From: Adiantum capillus-veneris
Lineage: Eukaryota; Streptophyta; Polypodiopsida; Polypodiales; Pteridaceae
Assembly: GCA_014529385.2 (NCBI GenBank)
Contig: CM043944.1
Span: 65,430,248 to 65,494,247, forward strand
Length of the DNA stretch: 64,000 nt
Reading direction: 5' to 3'
Of this stretch, positions 45,084 to 58,720 are shown piece by piece. How positions within the stretch are numbered: position 1 is the first letter of the stretch; every line of letters begins with the position of its first letter. The notes below the pieces were generated by a model. It saw only the letters and a list, made by a program, of their open reading frames with translations, made no database searches and was not told the origin of the DNA. Made by a program: the position numbers and the translations under genes.

Positions 45084-45124
45084 GCTAGAGGCATAAATAC
45101 CCCTAGCCAAGTTTGGGACGGCTA

Positions 45125-46422
45125 TGATCCGAGCCTATCACAAATTTTTGTTTACTATATTTTGTTGGTTTTCCTTGCTTCTAGAGGTTTACAATAAAAG
45201 AAAGAGTGAGAACAACCTCTTGGAAAAATTAAAAAAATGATTTGATGGGAATTTTTTCTTGACTAGTTCACCGGAGGTGAAAGGTAGAGGGAGAACCTAG
45301 TGGTAAAGGGAAGGGAAAATATGTAAATATGAAAAGAAAAGATATGATGTGGTTGTGGAGCCATGCACCCATGATTCAAGGGTCATGAGTGGCTCATATC
45401 ATCATGGATTTGGAGCCATATGATGATTCAAACAGATGGGACCCAAGTGGAAGACTTGCTAAAGGAAGGAACCAGACACATGATTTTGCTGGATTTTTAA
45501 AAAATACTTCCACTCCGATCCAAGACAAGTTGTCTTCATCAAAGTTGTAGCTGATGAGCTGTAGATTCTGACCATATTTTTTCTTAAATTTTTGCATCTA
45601 CGGTCTAGGAGATATGGCCAAAATGGAGGACGCCAGTTTTTTCAACTGTGGTGGAGACCACCCCCTCTACCTTTACACACACACCCTTCCTTTTCCACAT
45701 TGAGACCTTCTCTAAAAATCAGCCATTAGTCTTCTCACCCTCCCCTCCTTCCTCCTCTCTCTCAAGCTCAAAAAACCATCACAAATTCCTCTTCTAATCA
45801 CCTCTCAAGTCATGCTTAATCTTGTTGTAATTCATAAGTTCTCATTCAACCCATTTCTATTATTACTAGATATGTATTGATTCTATGTAGATTCTTTACA
45901 TTTTAAAATAATGAAGCTCTTGGACTCAAGCTATGGAGGAAGGAGTGAAGACAACACAAGTGATGATGAAGCCAATTAGTTGCAAATTGGTCAACAAATC
46001 ACTTGGAAGGAGCTTCTTCATTGGTTGAATGTCCCTAATCAAGCTTCATTTGTACAAATTACACTTGGATCTTAACCTCACTCCTAATCACTCTCTTTCC
46101 TATATAAAGAGGACTTCCCCTTTGTAATTTCAAGCCTCCCTCACCCCCATTGAGTCTTTGTATCACTCACCATGAGCCCATAAAGCTCATTCATTCACTC
46201 TATTCTTGCACATTCTAGAGTGCAAATTGTTTGAGCTAGTAACCTCCCCTCCTCTTACTTATGTTAATTAAGAGAAATCTTTTATGTGTGTGTGAGAGTG
46301 CTTGATGTGATTTTGGCTAATCCTTGAGTGGTTGTTTAGTAATCTACATGCTATTTGTGTTGGGAGTGTTTGAAGTTATCCATTCCTTGTACACACACTA
46401 AGGTTAATGCTTCATTCATAGT

Positions 46423-46486
<64 letters not shown>

Positions 46487-46601
46487 TGTAGTGGTCCTAG
46501 TCCACGCTTCCAAGACTAGGTGGTGCCCTCATCTCATTTCCCTTGTGGCGCAATGAAGTTTGTTTTGGTGTAGAGGCCGCCATTCCAAATTTCCTTCGTC
46601 A
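45125..46601 (+). repeat. B: 3' LTR
   Basis: 1,477 bp, TGATCCGAGCC to CTTCGTCA; followed by ATGC (46602-46605). The tract before it is GTTTGGGACGGCTA. Confidence 0.93.
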
Positions 46602-47942
46602 ATGCTATGCCCGATATCATTAACTTTCTAGATACAAGAGAATGTCCGAAAGGGTACACCAAAGGCAAGAAACAATGTGGTTGGTAAGGAAGGCTACCAG
46701 ATACCGCCTTGTAAATGACCACTTGTATTGTAAGGGCAAGGATCAGGTTCTCGGGCAAGTGCTAACCTCTAGTGAGATCACAGAGGTAATTTCAAGTTGC
46801 CATGATGGCGTCTACGAGACGGTCATTTTGCTCTAGATATCACCAGTAGGAAGATTCTACAAGCAGGATACTCTTGGCCTAGTCTAAACAGGGATGTACA
46901 CCATTGGTGTAAAACATGCAAGGCTTGTCAAGTGGCCAGTGATCGCACATTAACCTATGAGCCACAAACTCCTATCATCTCATATGGTCCATTTGAAAAA
47001 TGGGGAATAGATGCAATCGGTCCTTTACCAAGGGCCCAATCAGGTAAACTGTACAATATAGTGGGTGTAGACTACATGAATCGATGGGCAGAAGCAACAG
47101 CCACCACCCGCATTACAGCCCAAGAGGTAGCAAAGTTCATTTTTGAGCACATCAGTTGCTGTTTTGGCACTCCTCTAGAGATAATATCAGATAGGGTACT
47201 AGGTTTCAGAGGCGATCTAGTAGGAGAACTAATGAAAAAGTTAGGCATCACACGCCGACATTCCACACCATACTATCCACAGTGTAATGGCCTAGTAGAA
47301 AAAGTAAACGGAATGATTTGCAAGATCATCACAAAATAGGTGAATAATCACACAGGAGACAGGGATAAACATCTCATGGCAGCTCTATGGGCCTACCGAA
47401 AAACGTTCCAAACATCACTAGGTTTCACCCCTTTCCATCTAGTTTATGGGAAGGAGGAAATTATACCCATTGAGGTACAGATAGCCATCTTACGAGTCTT
47501 GGCTAGCCAGATACAATGCCCAATTGTAGATCTCCGAAACCACATCCTGGATCTAGAGAGGCTCCAACTAGATACGGAAGAAGCAATCAATCACTATGCA
47601 GTTCAGGCAGAACGACGTCGGCTCACCTTCAATCAAGGGCTTAAAGAAAAGGTCCTAGAAAAGGGTATGTTGGTGCTGAGATACGACAACAGATTTGAAA
47701 CCAAGAAGAACAAGAAATTTCAACCCAGATGGGAAGGACCATTCATTATCAAAAGGCGCTATGACAACGGCAGTTATAAGCTAATGAAAGCAGATGGGAG
47801 AATTCACAAGACCAGAGTCAATGGATGGAGGTTGAAAATGTATTTTCTTAGGTTTGATCCAGAGTTCATGCTAGACATTCCAGAAGAGGAAGAACCCTCT
47901 AACTCCACAACTAAAGATGCAGAGGAAGGGCTAGAAGCATGA
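46602..47942 (+). pseudogene. pol: C: integrase zinc module, core and C-terminal domain
   Basis: Continues C's pol after element B: MPDIINFLDTRECPK, RKATRYRLVNDHLYCKGKDQ, SSCHDGVY, a frameshift near 46815, HFALDITSRKILQAGYSWPS and WCKTCKACQ. Core: WGIDAIGPLP, IISDRVLGF, CNGLVEKVNGM. One TAG at 47337-47339 (Gln in A). The C-terminal RWEGPFIIKRRYDNGSYKLM ends at 47942. Confidence 0.9.
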
Positions 47943-47969
47943 ATGCCTCTAGCCAGATGGAAGGGCTAA

Positions 47970-50137
<2,168 letters not shown>

Positions 50138-50640
50138 CTAGTTTTGAAAAACTCAAAGAAGCTTTGGTGAATGCTCCAATACTACAGCTTGCAGACTTCT
50201 CAAAGACATTCACTGTGCTCACTGATGCAAGTGGACAAGCATTCAGTGGCGTTCTGTCTTAAGAAGGAAAACCAGTAGCTTATGAATCTCGTAAGTTACG
50301 TGTACATGAGTTAAATTATCTTACACATGACTTGGAATTATTGGCCATTGTGTATGCTCTTAAAGTATGGAAACATTATCTTCTTGGAAGAAAATTTGAG
50401 CTACATACTAACCCTAAAAGACTGAAGTGGATCTACACCCAACCTGGCCTTAATATGGGACAATGAAGATGGGTGGAGTTGTTATGCGAATATGATTTTG
50501 GAATCGAATATAAACCTGGGAAGGAAAATCTTGTGGAAAATCCCTTAAGCAGGAAGAGTACTGTAGCGGCTGTAACAACCTCTACTACTTCTTTAATTGA
50601 CCTTATTCAAGAAGGTATGACTTAGGACCCGTATTACATA
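50138..50640 (+). pseudogene. E: RNase H
   Basis: FEKLKEALVNAPILQLADFS, FTVLTDASGQAFSGVLS (Asp), a TAA, YLTHDLELLAIVYALKVWKH (Glu), then HTNPKRLKWIYTQPGLNM, where the usual TDH is TNP, so one catalytic Asp is lost. Another stop near 50464. Confidence 0.85.
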
Positions 50641-51750
50641 AGAATCCTGTATTTGATGAATTTAAATAATTGCACAGAAAAGCATGAAAGGAAAATCAAA
50701 GGCTTCCACATTGAAGGAGATGACCTTTACTTCAGTAACCGTCTTTGTATTCCAAATCAAGGAGGAATCACACTTCAGATATTACAGAAAGCTCATGACA
50801 TACCTATAGCAGGACACCCAAGATGTATTAAGACTTACTCTACTATAAGGAAGAGTTTCTTTTTACCAGGACTAAAGGGTGATGTGTTAAACTATGCTAC
50901 AAGATGTTTAACATGTCAATATATTAAAGATGAACGAGTTCGATACCCCGGTAAGCTTCAACCTATTGATGCTCCACAAATAAAATGGGAATGCATATCC
51001 ATGGATTTTATTATAGGACTTCCTACATCTTTGGGATATGACTCTATTTTTGTGGTTGTTGGTATTCTTACAAAAATGACCCATTTGTTTTCAGTCAAGA
51101 CAACGTTTACAACTAAGGATATAACTCAAGTCTTCATGAATGGTGATTTCATGTATCATGGTTTACCTCTACGTATAATTTCTGATCATGATGCGAAGTT
51201 CACCTCTAATTTTTAGAAAGCCTTATTCTGAACTACAGGACCCAATTGGCCTTTAATACTACTTCTCACACTCAAACTGATGGGCAGACAGAGAGGAAAA
51301 ATAAAATCATCGAGGACATGTTAAGAGCTTATTGTATGCATGAGCAGAGTAAATGGACTAGATATTTGTATTTCGTTGAATTTGCGTATAATTCCTCATT
51401 CCAATGCTCAATTGGGATGTCTCCTTTTCAAGCATTGTATGGACAAGAGTGCCTTACTCCACTCAAATGGATAGTAGACCCTCTCATATGAGTTCAAGCA
51501 TCCAAAGAAATATTGGATGAAATGCAACTACAAACCAATCTTATACGACAAGATATTAAGATTTCTCAAGATAGATAGAATAGTTATGCTGACCCTAAAC
51601 AATCTATCAGACTTTTTGAAGAGGGCAATATGGTATTTTTGAGAGTAAAACCAAAACGTAGCTCCTTATTGATGGGTAAGTGTAAGAAGATAAGTGCCAG
51701 ATATTGTGGGAATTTGTAATCACAGAGAGGATTAATGACTAAGCTTACAG
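50641..51750 (+). pseudogene. E: integrase
   Basis: Zinc module HDIPIAGHPRCIKTYSTIRK to YATRCLTCQ. Core: SMDFIIGLPTSLGYDSIFVV (Asp), LRIISDHDAKFTSNF (Asp), a stop and frameshift near 51216-51240, then THTQTDGQTERKNKIIEDML (Glu), YAYN-like FAYNSSFQCSIGMSPFQALY. The C-terminal part (51490-51750) is broken by more stops. Confidence 0.88.
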
Positions 51751-51754
51751 ATTC

Positions 51755-52039
51755 TTGTTACCACCACACATAAACGTACATGATTTTTTTCACGTTATCC
51801 TACTTAAAAAATATGTACCTGATCCTCAACACATTCTTGATAATTCTCTTTTATCTACTTCTACTGCTGGAACTTTTGAAGTTTATCCCGAAATGATACT
51901 TCGAAGTGGAACTCAGCCTTTACGTAATCGGACCATTATTGAAAACCTTGTTAAATGGTCAACATATCCTCAAGAAGATGCCACTTGGGAACATGATGAT
52001 GTAATAAGACTAAATTATCCAGATTTCATGTCGAGGTGA
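51755..52039 (+). pseudogene. E: integrase tail and chromodomain
   Basis: HVILLKKYVPDPQHIL is the usual integrase ending. A chromodomain follows: LRNRTIIENLVKWSTYPQED, ATWEHDDVIRLNYPDF. The W..YP..ATWE core is clear. In chromoviruses this domain steers integration to marked chromatin. Confidence 0.82.
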
Positions 52040-52061
52040 GGAAACCTCAAAATTTTCAATT

Positions 52062-52546
52062 GTGGGAGGATGTAAGATCTCCAAATTTTTGCGTCTCCTT
52101 TAAAGAAAAGAAAATTAGCTTTCAATATCTATTTGTCAAATTGAGATTTAAAATGTGTGATTGACAGTATTGAAAGGTTCTAAAGTGAAAAGCAAGGCCG
52201 TTTCCATGTTCCAGTAGGATATACGAATGTTTGGTACAGTTTTGAAAAACTCCGCTATTTTTAGCTTAATCATGCTTTTTATGATTTTAGATGCTTTTTT
52301 CACAAAAAGCAGGGCCGGATCCTTACTCTACTTGTTCTGGGGAAGCTATGGTTCAATTGTGAAAAAATATGCTTTTCGAGTACTTTTCACACTATTTTTA
52401 ACTTTTCATGATTTTTAGTGCTTTTTAGCGAAAAGCGAGACAAATTGATTAAGCAGAACCAACTAGTATCAAATATAAACATGTAAATTTCAAAAATTTG
52501 ATACATAATCCATAAGTGTACCTTTCCTATATACACTTTTACATAT
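52062..52546 (+). repeat. E: polypurine tract and start of 3' LTR
   Basis: GTGGGAGGA (52065-52073) then TGTAAGATCTCC (52074). The LTR holds loosely repeated AT-rich segments (gcttttt...atgattttta...). No end found. Confidence 0.55.
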
Positions 52547-53224
52547 TCAATCTAGATGTGAAGGAACTCTTTCTTGCCTATGAAATCCGTAGTTCACTAA
52601 TAGTTCATCACTGGCACGTGATGATCTAATGGCATTTACAAGACCGTATCTTGGAACATCTATACTCATGTATTTCGATTCATGCCCATTTTTGCATTCC
52701 ACAAATGTCCAATTGGTTCTTGCATTCCTTCCCCGACTACGATTAATTAAGCCGTCTATGTTTCCATGTGCATATGGTCTCTCATCTACATAAATTCTTT
52801 GACTTTCTGCATGTATAATGCCTTTATCGCAAAGGGATAATGCATTGAGACACAAACCATAAGTGGTCACGCTATGGATGTACACCTTTAAATGTGGTGG
52901 GACTTGTACATTTTGTGCAATGAGTAGGCCATGTTCTCCAATTGGAAGGCTAGAAGGATCTATCATGTAACGAGCACCCCAAAATCTCAAAACCTCTCCA
53001 TATCTAGAAAGAGATATTCCATGACATCCCCCATAGTGTCTGTAGTTAAACGTCTACGCGAAAGACAATAGAAGATTCTGCCATGCATAAACTACACGAG
53101 TCTCGCTCTTAAGACCGAGAGGCAAAGGTTGTCGCAAAATGTCCATTTGTAATTCTTGGATTGCATGACCGTGTTGTGCATGACAATGACAAGCAACTTG
53201 ATCATATATGGTATCCTCATCCAT
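52547..53224 (-). pseudogene. SET-domain-like protein fragment
   Basis: Read on the minus strand from ATG at 53224 (MDEDTIYDQVACHCHAQHG), 226 codons with one stop at 53054-53056. The C-terminal half resembles a SET lysine-methyltransferase domain: EHGLLIAQNVQVPPHLKVYI (start), GNIDGLINRSRGRNARTNW (like the GN.sRFiNHSC..N motif, Cys missing) and SRASDELLVNYGF (like GEEL..DYG). The key Asn-His of the motif reads Asn-Arg, so activity is doubtful. No promoter or introns are seen. It lies at or beyond the LTR of E, possibly a captured or relic gene. The SET call is by eye only. Confidence 0.5.
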
Positions 53225-53689
53225 CAATTAGAGATGCATGGCCCTGCAGGTGAGATATTGTTTAAATTTTTTGACACAATAAGGTCTCCCCAATCTCAAA
53301 AAAATAAAACTTCTTTCAAAACATATTAAGTGCATAAGTGAATGGTGAGTTTAGGAAAAGAAAAGATAGAGAAGAAAGAATACTAACCATAGGCTGATCT
53401 CGGTGCAAGCGTTGGACGTGCATGAGCATAAAAACCCCAATACACCTCATGTGATTGACATTGGCATCATGTCCTTTGATCAAGCCTCAACATCTATAGC
53501 ACCATTATGGAATCCGTACCTGTTCATAATAAATTGAAGGTGCTCTCTCTGAAGACTCTTGATGTCCCATCATATGGGAGTGGTATTTATGGCTATAATA
53601 TGGAGGCAATGAAGTACGAGAGGAATCTAAATCTATATTAAAAAAAGAAGCTAAATTTAATTTGACTAAAGTACTAGTGTGTGGGTGTA

Positions 53690-53900
53690 TGCATGTATGT
53701 ACATACATACATACATACATGCACAGACATACATATATACTTACATACATATATACATGCATAGACATATATATATACACACAAACACACACACACACAC
53801 ACATATATATATGCGTATGTGCATACATACATACTCATATGTCTATATACATGCATATGCAGATATATAAACACATACATACATACATTTTTACATACAA
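53690..53900. repeat. ACAT/CA/TA microsatellite tract
   Basis: Mixed runs of acat, ac and at over about 210 bp. Confidence 0.8.
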
Positions 53901-54593
53901 ATGTACATTGTTTCCTCTTGTTGTGAACAAAAACATGCAATATGCTATGCATGGTCCCTGAAAACCTATAATGTAACTTTAATATCATTTTAATTTCAAT
54001 GAATGCATTGTAGGAGGCATCACATGGTAGACTAGCGAGTGGCCACACATCCCACTTGGGTCGCATGGCAAGGATGTCTTCATGAACACTTTTGTAAGTA
54101 TTATTTATAGACTTTCATAGCATAGTTTTTTGAATGATGTGAATAAGAACAACCCAAAAATTTGGATCTGTTTTTACACACCAAAGATTAGGATCGGCCT
54201 TTGACTCTAGCATAGATCGAGATGGCGCCATACCAGGGATACAGAGCCTTGCAACACATCCTTCCACCAGCATGCCCTTTCGTGAGTAATGTTTGTAACT
54301 TTGAGTTATTTGTTTAAGTTTAAATGATTTCAAATTAGTTTTTATTTGTTAATTGATTTAATTTAACTTTTATGAATGGAGGAGGCTCAGGGCGACAGAG
54401 ATCTCAAGCTTGTAATTGTGAGAGAGGATGAGGAGGGTAGGAGGATAGACAAGGAGCAAGCACACGGTTGCAATATCTTCACACGCTGGGGGACAGACTT
54501 CACATTTTGGGAGACAAGAGAATAATTTGGACGTGTTGGACACAGATACATAGCCGTAACAGCATTTAGATGATGATCATGTTTGGGTGTTGA

Positions 54594-54598
<5 letters not shown>

Positions 54599-54630
<32 letters not shown>
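54599..54630. repeat. (TA)n microsatellite
   Basis: 16 TA units. Confidence 0.9.
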
Positions 54631-54633
<3 letters not shown>

Positions 54634-55040
54634 TGATGATCTATATATTTAGTCTACTTTAGTCAATTCTAGTCTACTTGCAATATAGTATTGCTAAGTT
54701 TGTTCATTAACATTCAGTTTATTTCAATCGTTTTTGTTTATATTGTCAAGTTTTTTCATTCATTTTTAGTTTATTTCGATCATTTTTGTGTAATCGCATA
54801 GTATCAAGGAAGAGAAGCCCATACCATAATCATTCAAAATCCACTCAAGTTTTTAAATCCATTTTTAGTTTATTTCAATAATTTTGTGTAATCACATCGT
54901 ATAAAGGAAGAAACTACTATAGTGTGATCATTCATACTTTTGATTTTGTGTTCGCATAAATTCCCTGGTTGTCTTTTTGCTATGGTGTATGTACAACGGT
55001 CCTGAGTGTGTACTTTTCGCTTCAAAGCTTGTTGTTGTTT

Positions 55041-55143
<103 letters not shown>

Positions 55144-55328
55144 TATCATCCACGGAGGTCAAATATGACCCATCGGACCAAAAACAAACATTACAACGGT
55201 TCTGACTAAGCAGAAGATGAGGATGACGATACATATCAGTTAATGATTGCGGGTCCATTGGGAGGGTAGAAAGAAAGGAAAATGAAGAAAACAAAAACCT
55301 AGGGAGGGTCAGCTGTGGAGTGAGCTAA

Positions 55329-56038
55329 TTAAGGGTTTTGAAATTCTTGACCGATGGCTTTACCACCTCGGTAAACTGCCCATTCACCTTGTTTGCGGGC
55401 TTCATGTACCTTCTTGAGCTCCCTTGCTTTGGCTTTGAGTTGGTTTGTGGTTAATTCTTCGGTGATGCAAAATGTTGTTCCCTTGAGGAGACAAGATCGG
55501 CAAAGTAGCCTTTTTTGCTCTTCTTTGTCCTTGAAGGTGAGAGTACAATGCTCGGGTGGCACATGCTTGTGTGTGTCATTGATCCAGGAAATGGTTTCAG
55601 GCTCAATGTTGACAGGTTGAGGAATGTTGTTGAGTTTGGCGATTGCCTCTTCGAGAGTATCCTTGCTTGTGCACCAAGGTGCGTGAAGTCCTCCAATCTT
55701 GACCTTAAGGCCAAGGGATTCTTGTAGTCTACATTCTTGTAAAATTTCTTGTATCTTGGTGTCGATCTTCTCGTGTGTCGCTTCATGAGCTTCTTTCACT
55801 ACTTTGAGGGTTTCGGTAAGGGACACTTCAACACCTTGAGCTTTTTCAATTAGATCTTGGCTCTCTGTCTTTGTCTCCTCTAACTTAAGCAAGCTTGTTT
55901 GAGTTTCACATTCTCTATAATAAACTCCTCAATTTGAGCTTCAAGAGCAGTAATCCTTGCTTCTTGATGAGTGGCGGGATCCTTCTTAGGTGCAGCTACC
56001 ACCGCAAGGAGACTCTTGTGTGTGCTGAAGGAGGCCAT
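55329..56038 (-). pseudogene. Unrecognised coiled-coil protein, one frameshift
   Basis: On the minus strand, ATG 56038 opens MASFSTHKSLLAVVAAPKKD and ITALEAQIEEFIIENVKLKQ (coiled coil). A frameshift at about 55885 leads to LEETKTESQDLIEKAQGVEV, VKEAHEATHEKIDTKIQEIL and a C-terminal part with CRSCLLKGTTFCITEELTTN and KARELKKVHEARKQGEWAVY, ending at 55329. About 236 codons. No family recognised. A gag-like or accessory retroelement protein is possible, as is a host relic. A TATA-like TTATTTATAACC lies far upstream (near 56707, minus strand), after CT and CA tracts. Confidence 0.4.
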
Positions 56039-56052
56039 TAGATCTTTGGAAT

Positions 56053-56148
56053 TTCTCGATTCTGTTGTGTGAGCATGCCCGGCTATGGGAACCAGTGTTT
56101 TTCTCGACTTTGTTGTGTGAGCGGGCCTGATTATGGGAACCAAGCTTA
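56053..56148. repeat. 48-bp tandem duplication upstream of the minus-strand frame
   Basis: Two copies, starting TTCTCGA at 56053 and 56101, each ending TATGGGAACCA; about six differences. Confidence 0.75.
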
Positions 56149-56587
56149 AGCTTGGTTAATAGTGCTTAAAGGAGAATAAGAAAGCAGAGAAAGCATTTTT
56201 TCAACTCGCCAAAAGCGCTCTGCAGCTCGTAGAAACGCAGAAACGAGATCTTTCAAGCTTGAAATTCTTGTAACTCAAGGGAACGGGACTACATCTTGTG
56301 TTCTGCTGGCTGCTTGCTGGCAATGGAGAAACACGGTAGCTTCACATCTCTGCAGCTCGAGCAGACGGGGCTACAGCTCACGTTCGACTGGTTGATGCTG
56401 GCTATTGAGAGACGCAGAAAATTGCTGGCTTCTGCTGGCTGTGGTGGGACAGGCCAAGAGGACCTTGAAACTGCTGGCGGGGGTGGGACATGACTGAGTT
56501 GAGGGATGCAGACGCCCCCCCAGAGGGCTGCCCCTTCCCCCAGGGCAAGGCTTGCAGGCTTAGAATTAGGCGTCTAGGGTTTTAGAT

Positions 56588-56589
<2 letters not shown>

Positions 56590-56644
<55 letters not shown>

Positions 56645-56647
56645 CCC

Positions 56648-56700
<53 letters not shown>
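56590..56700. repeat. (AG)n(TG)n(AG)n compound microsatellite
   Basis: AG run to 56638, TG run to about 56684, AG run to 56700. Confidence 0.9.
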
Positions 56701-56761
56701 CCTTGGTTATAAATAAGCACATTTATGGTCGTGCTCCCAAGAGCTCGGCAAATATGTGCTA

Positions 56762-57027
56762 AAAAAAAACAAAATAGCACCGCTTAAGTGACATATTTTA
56801 TATAACATCGTTTAAACGATGCAAAAAAAGTTATTATTTATGTTACATAAGCAATGGAGGGTGTCACATAAGCGACGCCATTTTCTGACGCTTAATTATA
56901 CAACATTTTTGCATCGCTATCACTGTTGCTTATCCAACGATTCTATAGCGACGTTGATAGTGATGCTATTTCTGTTGCCTATGCGATGCAAAAAAAGCGT
57001 TCCTTGTGTCAAAGCATGCTAGTAGTG
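56762..57027. mobile_element. Possible CACTA-type element end or MITE
   Basis: The right end CTAGTAGTG (57019-57027) is, on the minus strand, CACTACTAG, a CACTA-type terminus. Inside, short motifs recur: CGATGCAAAAAAAG at 56817 and 56984, several AAGCGACG/AGCGACG-like and ATAAGC words, and a perfect palindrome ATCGTTTAAACGAT (56807-56820). Such subterminal repeats are typical of CACTA elements. No left terminus or 3-bp duplication was found. Confidence 0.35.
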
Positions 57028-57048
57028 CACATGCACACACACAATGGT

Positions 57049-58397
57049 TTAACACTAGAATGGTAACAGGACACTTTTATGTCCTTGGACACTTTTGTGT
57101 CCTGTTAAGTGACCATTTTTCTTGAATTATTTGAAGAGTATGAGAATGAATTTCTAGGTGCTATATATCCACAAATTTGCCTTATGAGCTGAAAAAAACT
57201 TAGCATTTTTTTTGGAGTATCGATCTCACCATTAACCTTACTCTTGCACAACATTTTTGAACCTAAACTGTGTGAAAACACGGGTCCTGTTTTTGGCTTT
57301 TTTTCAATTTTTGGCAACTATACCACTCTAAACTTCATGTTTGTGAGGTTTAGATGGCTAGAGGTTAGGCCTTCATAGTTCTCAACATGTTTTGATTCTT
57401 GTAGGGAGAGCTAAGTGTTAAAATTGAAAGTTATGACCGATTTACAAGAATTGCATAATCCTGTTTTTTGGCCAAAATTAGCACTTTTATGATTTTTTGG
57501 GGGGCTTTCTTGATATCCAAATTCAATTTTGATTGTGTAAGTGTAATATATAACATAAATCTAATCTTCCTTGAGTTTTGGGGGACCTAATATGCTATAT
57601 AGCATAGTATATGATGATGGTTGAGTTTTTTGATTGCTGAAGAATACGATAGATTTTAGAGTAGCAAGTATAACTTTCTCAATATTGCTAGTTTCTTAAG
57701 CCAATTGTGTGTATTTTGTACCTGTAGTAACCATATCTAATCATAGACTACAAACTTGGCTAGATATTGAGTAGTTTTTATGGGTTTCTAGAGGTCATAA
57801 TGCTAAACCCAGTTTTTGCATGTTTGCTGTATTTAGCACTTTATCATTGCCCCCAAGGTTCCAATTGTAAGAGATCCATTATCCTTTAGACATGATTCAT
57901 GGATCCTTTTGAATCCAAAGGCCCAATGGGAACTAAGAAAACATGTATATAGTATCTGTATTGAGAGTGACTATAGAAACTTTGATGATAGGTCCGCAGA
58001 ATGGCAAAAATGCAACTTTTTTGTACCTATTTTTTTTGCCCAAAAAAAAATTAGTGAGGTAAAAGCAACCATATGTTTTGGTCACCAACCCATTGAAGTT
58101 AACGGGGCATTTTATCTAATGTCCTACAAAAATCCCCACTTTTACTTATATGCAATCAACCGTAAGAAATTGTTGTTTTGGGAAAAATGCACTGGTCCAT
58201 CAACTTTGGAGGCTTGTAGTGACCAAGGGATGAGAAAAATTACAAGTTTCTCATTTTTTCCATGTGTAGTAGTTATTGAACTATAATCTCATGAAAGGAT
58301 TTTTCAAAATGAGTGGATCTAGTATGGTTTTGGAATTTTTTCCCAAAACCCTAAAAGGACACTTTTATGTCCTGTTAGGTTACCATTCTAGTGTTAA
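57049..58397. mobile_element. TTAA-flanked terminal-inverted-repeat transposon, non-autonomous
   Basis: TTAA (57049-57052), then CACTAGAATGGTAAC; at the other end GTTACCATTCTAGTG, then TTAA (58394-58397). The 15-bp ends are perfect inverse complements. Just inside are GGACA...TGTCC hairpin units: two at the left (57069-57103), one at the right (58358-58373). TTAA duplication is the mark of piggyBac-type elements; the CACTA start and subterminal repeats recall CACTA elements, which make 3-bp duplications not seen here. The 1.3-kb inside has no transposase I recognise. Confidence 0.6.
57909..58286 (+). CDS. Unrecognised frame inside the TTAA element
   Basis: 125 codons from ATG 57909 (MNPKAQWELRKHVYSICIES), rich in aromatic residues, ending at 58286. 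No domain recognised and no partner frame nearby. It could be a remnant of the element's protein or chance. Confidence 0.25.
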   Translation: MNPKAQWELRKHVYSICIESDYRNFDDRSAEWQKCNFFVPIFFAQKKISEVKATICFGHQPIEVNGAFYLMSYKNPHFYLYAINRKKLLFWEKCTGPSTLEACSDQGMRKITSFSFFPCVVVIEL

Positions 58398-58720
58398 GAG
58401 AGAGAGAGAGAGAGAGAGAGAGGAATAGGAAGGAGAGAGTTTTGTGTGCCCCTCTTGTGTGATAAAGATCTTTTCCTTAAAGACTTTCAATATTTCTTTA
58501 GAAACGTCATTTAATAGTAATTTAATTTGGCATCATGAACGTTAAAAGGTCCCAATAGGTCTCATTTAAAATTCAATATTTTTATTTTTTGCAAATCTCA
58601 CATTCTAGAGAGGTTATATTAATAAAAGCCACTATAATAGCGCCATGCTCAGCTCGAGCCATGGCGAAAAAAAATTACACAAAACAGGGAGCCCTCCAAC
58701 TTAATATCTAGAGAAACCAA

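Larger units (their letters stand above)
28133..46601 (+). mobile_element. Element B: Tat-type Ty3/gypsy element, interrupted by element A
   Basis: LTRs 28133-29612 and 45125-46601 (TGATC...CGTCA) are closely similar; I count 8 substitutions in the first 348 bp. Flanking ATGC duplications are 4 bp. The inside (29613-29858 plus 39129-45124) has primer site, ORF0 with a duplicated domain, gag, protease, RT, two RNase H domains and integrase, in one frame with three stops and one frameshift in the gag-pol part. Element A sits in its ORF0. Confidence 0.92.
50138..52546 (+). mobile_element. Element E: chromovirus (Ty3/gypsy with chromodomain), 5' half missing
   Basis: Starts in the RT-RNase H connection directly after C's LTR and runs through integrase and chromodomain to a 3' LTR start at 52074. 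Gag, protease and RT are nowhere in the window, so they were lost with C's left end. The right end of the LTR is not determined. Confidence 0.8.

Noticed and set aside
52227-52418. 63-codon hydrophobic frame
   Set aside because: AT-rich LTR sequence of E; no start context or homology to support a membrane peptide.
57909-58286. piggyBac transposase fragment
   Set aside because: The 125-residue frame shows no DDD-type motif or Cys-rich C-terminus; the element call rests on ends and TTAA flanks only.
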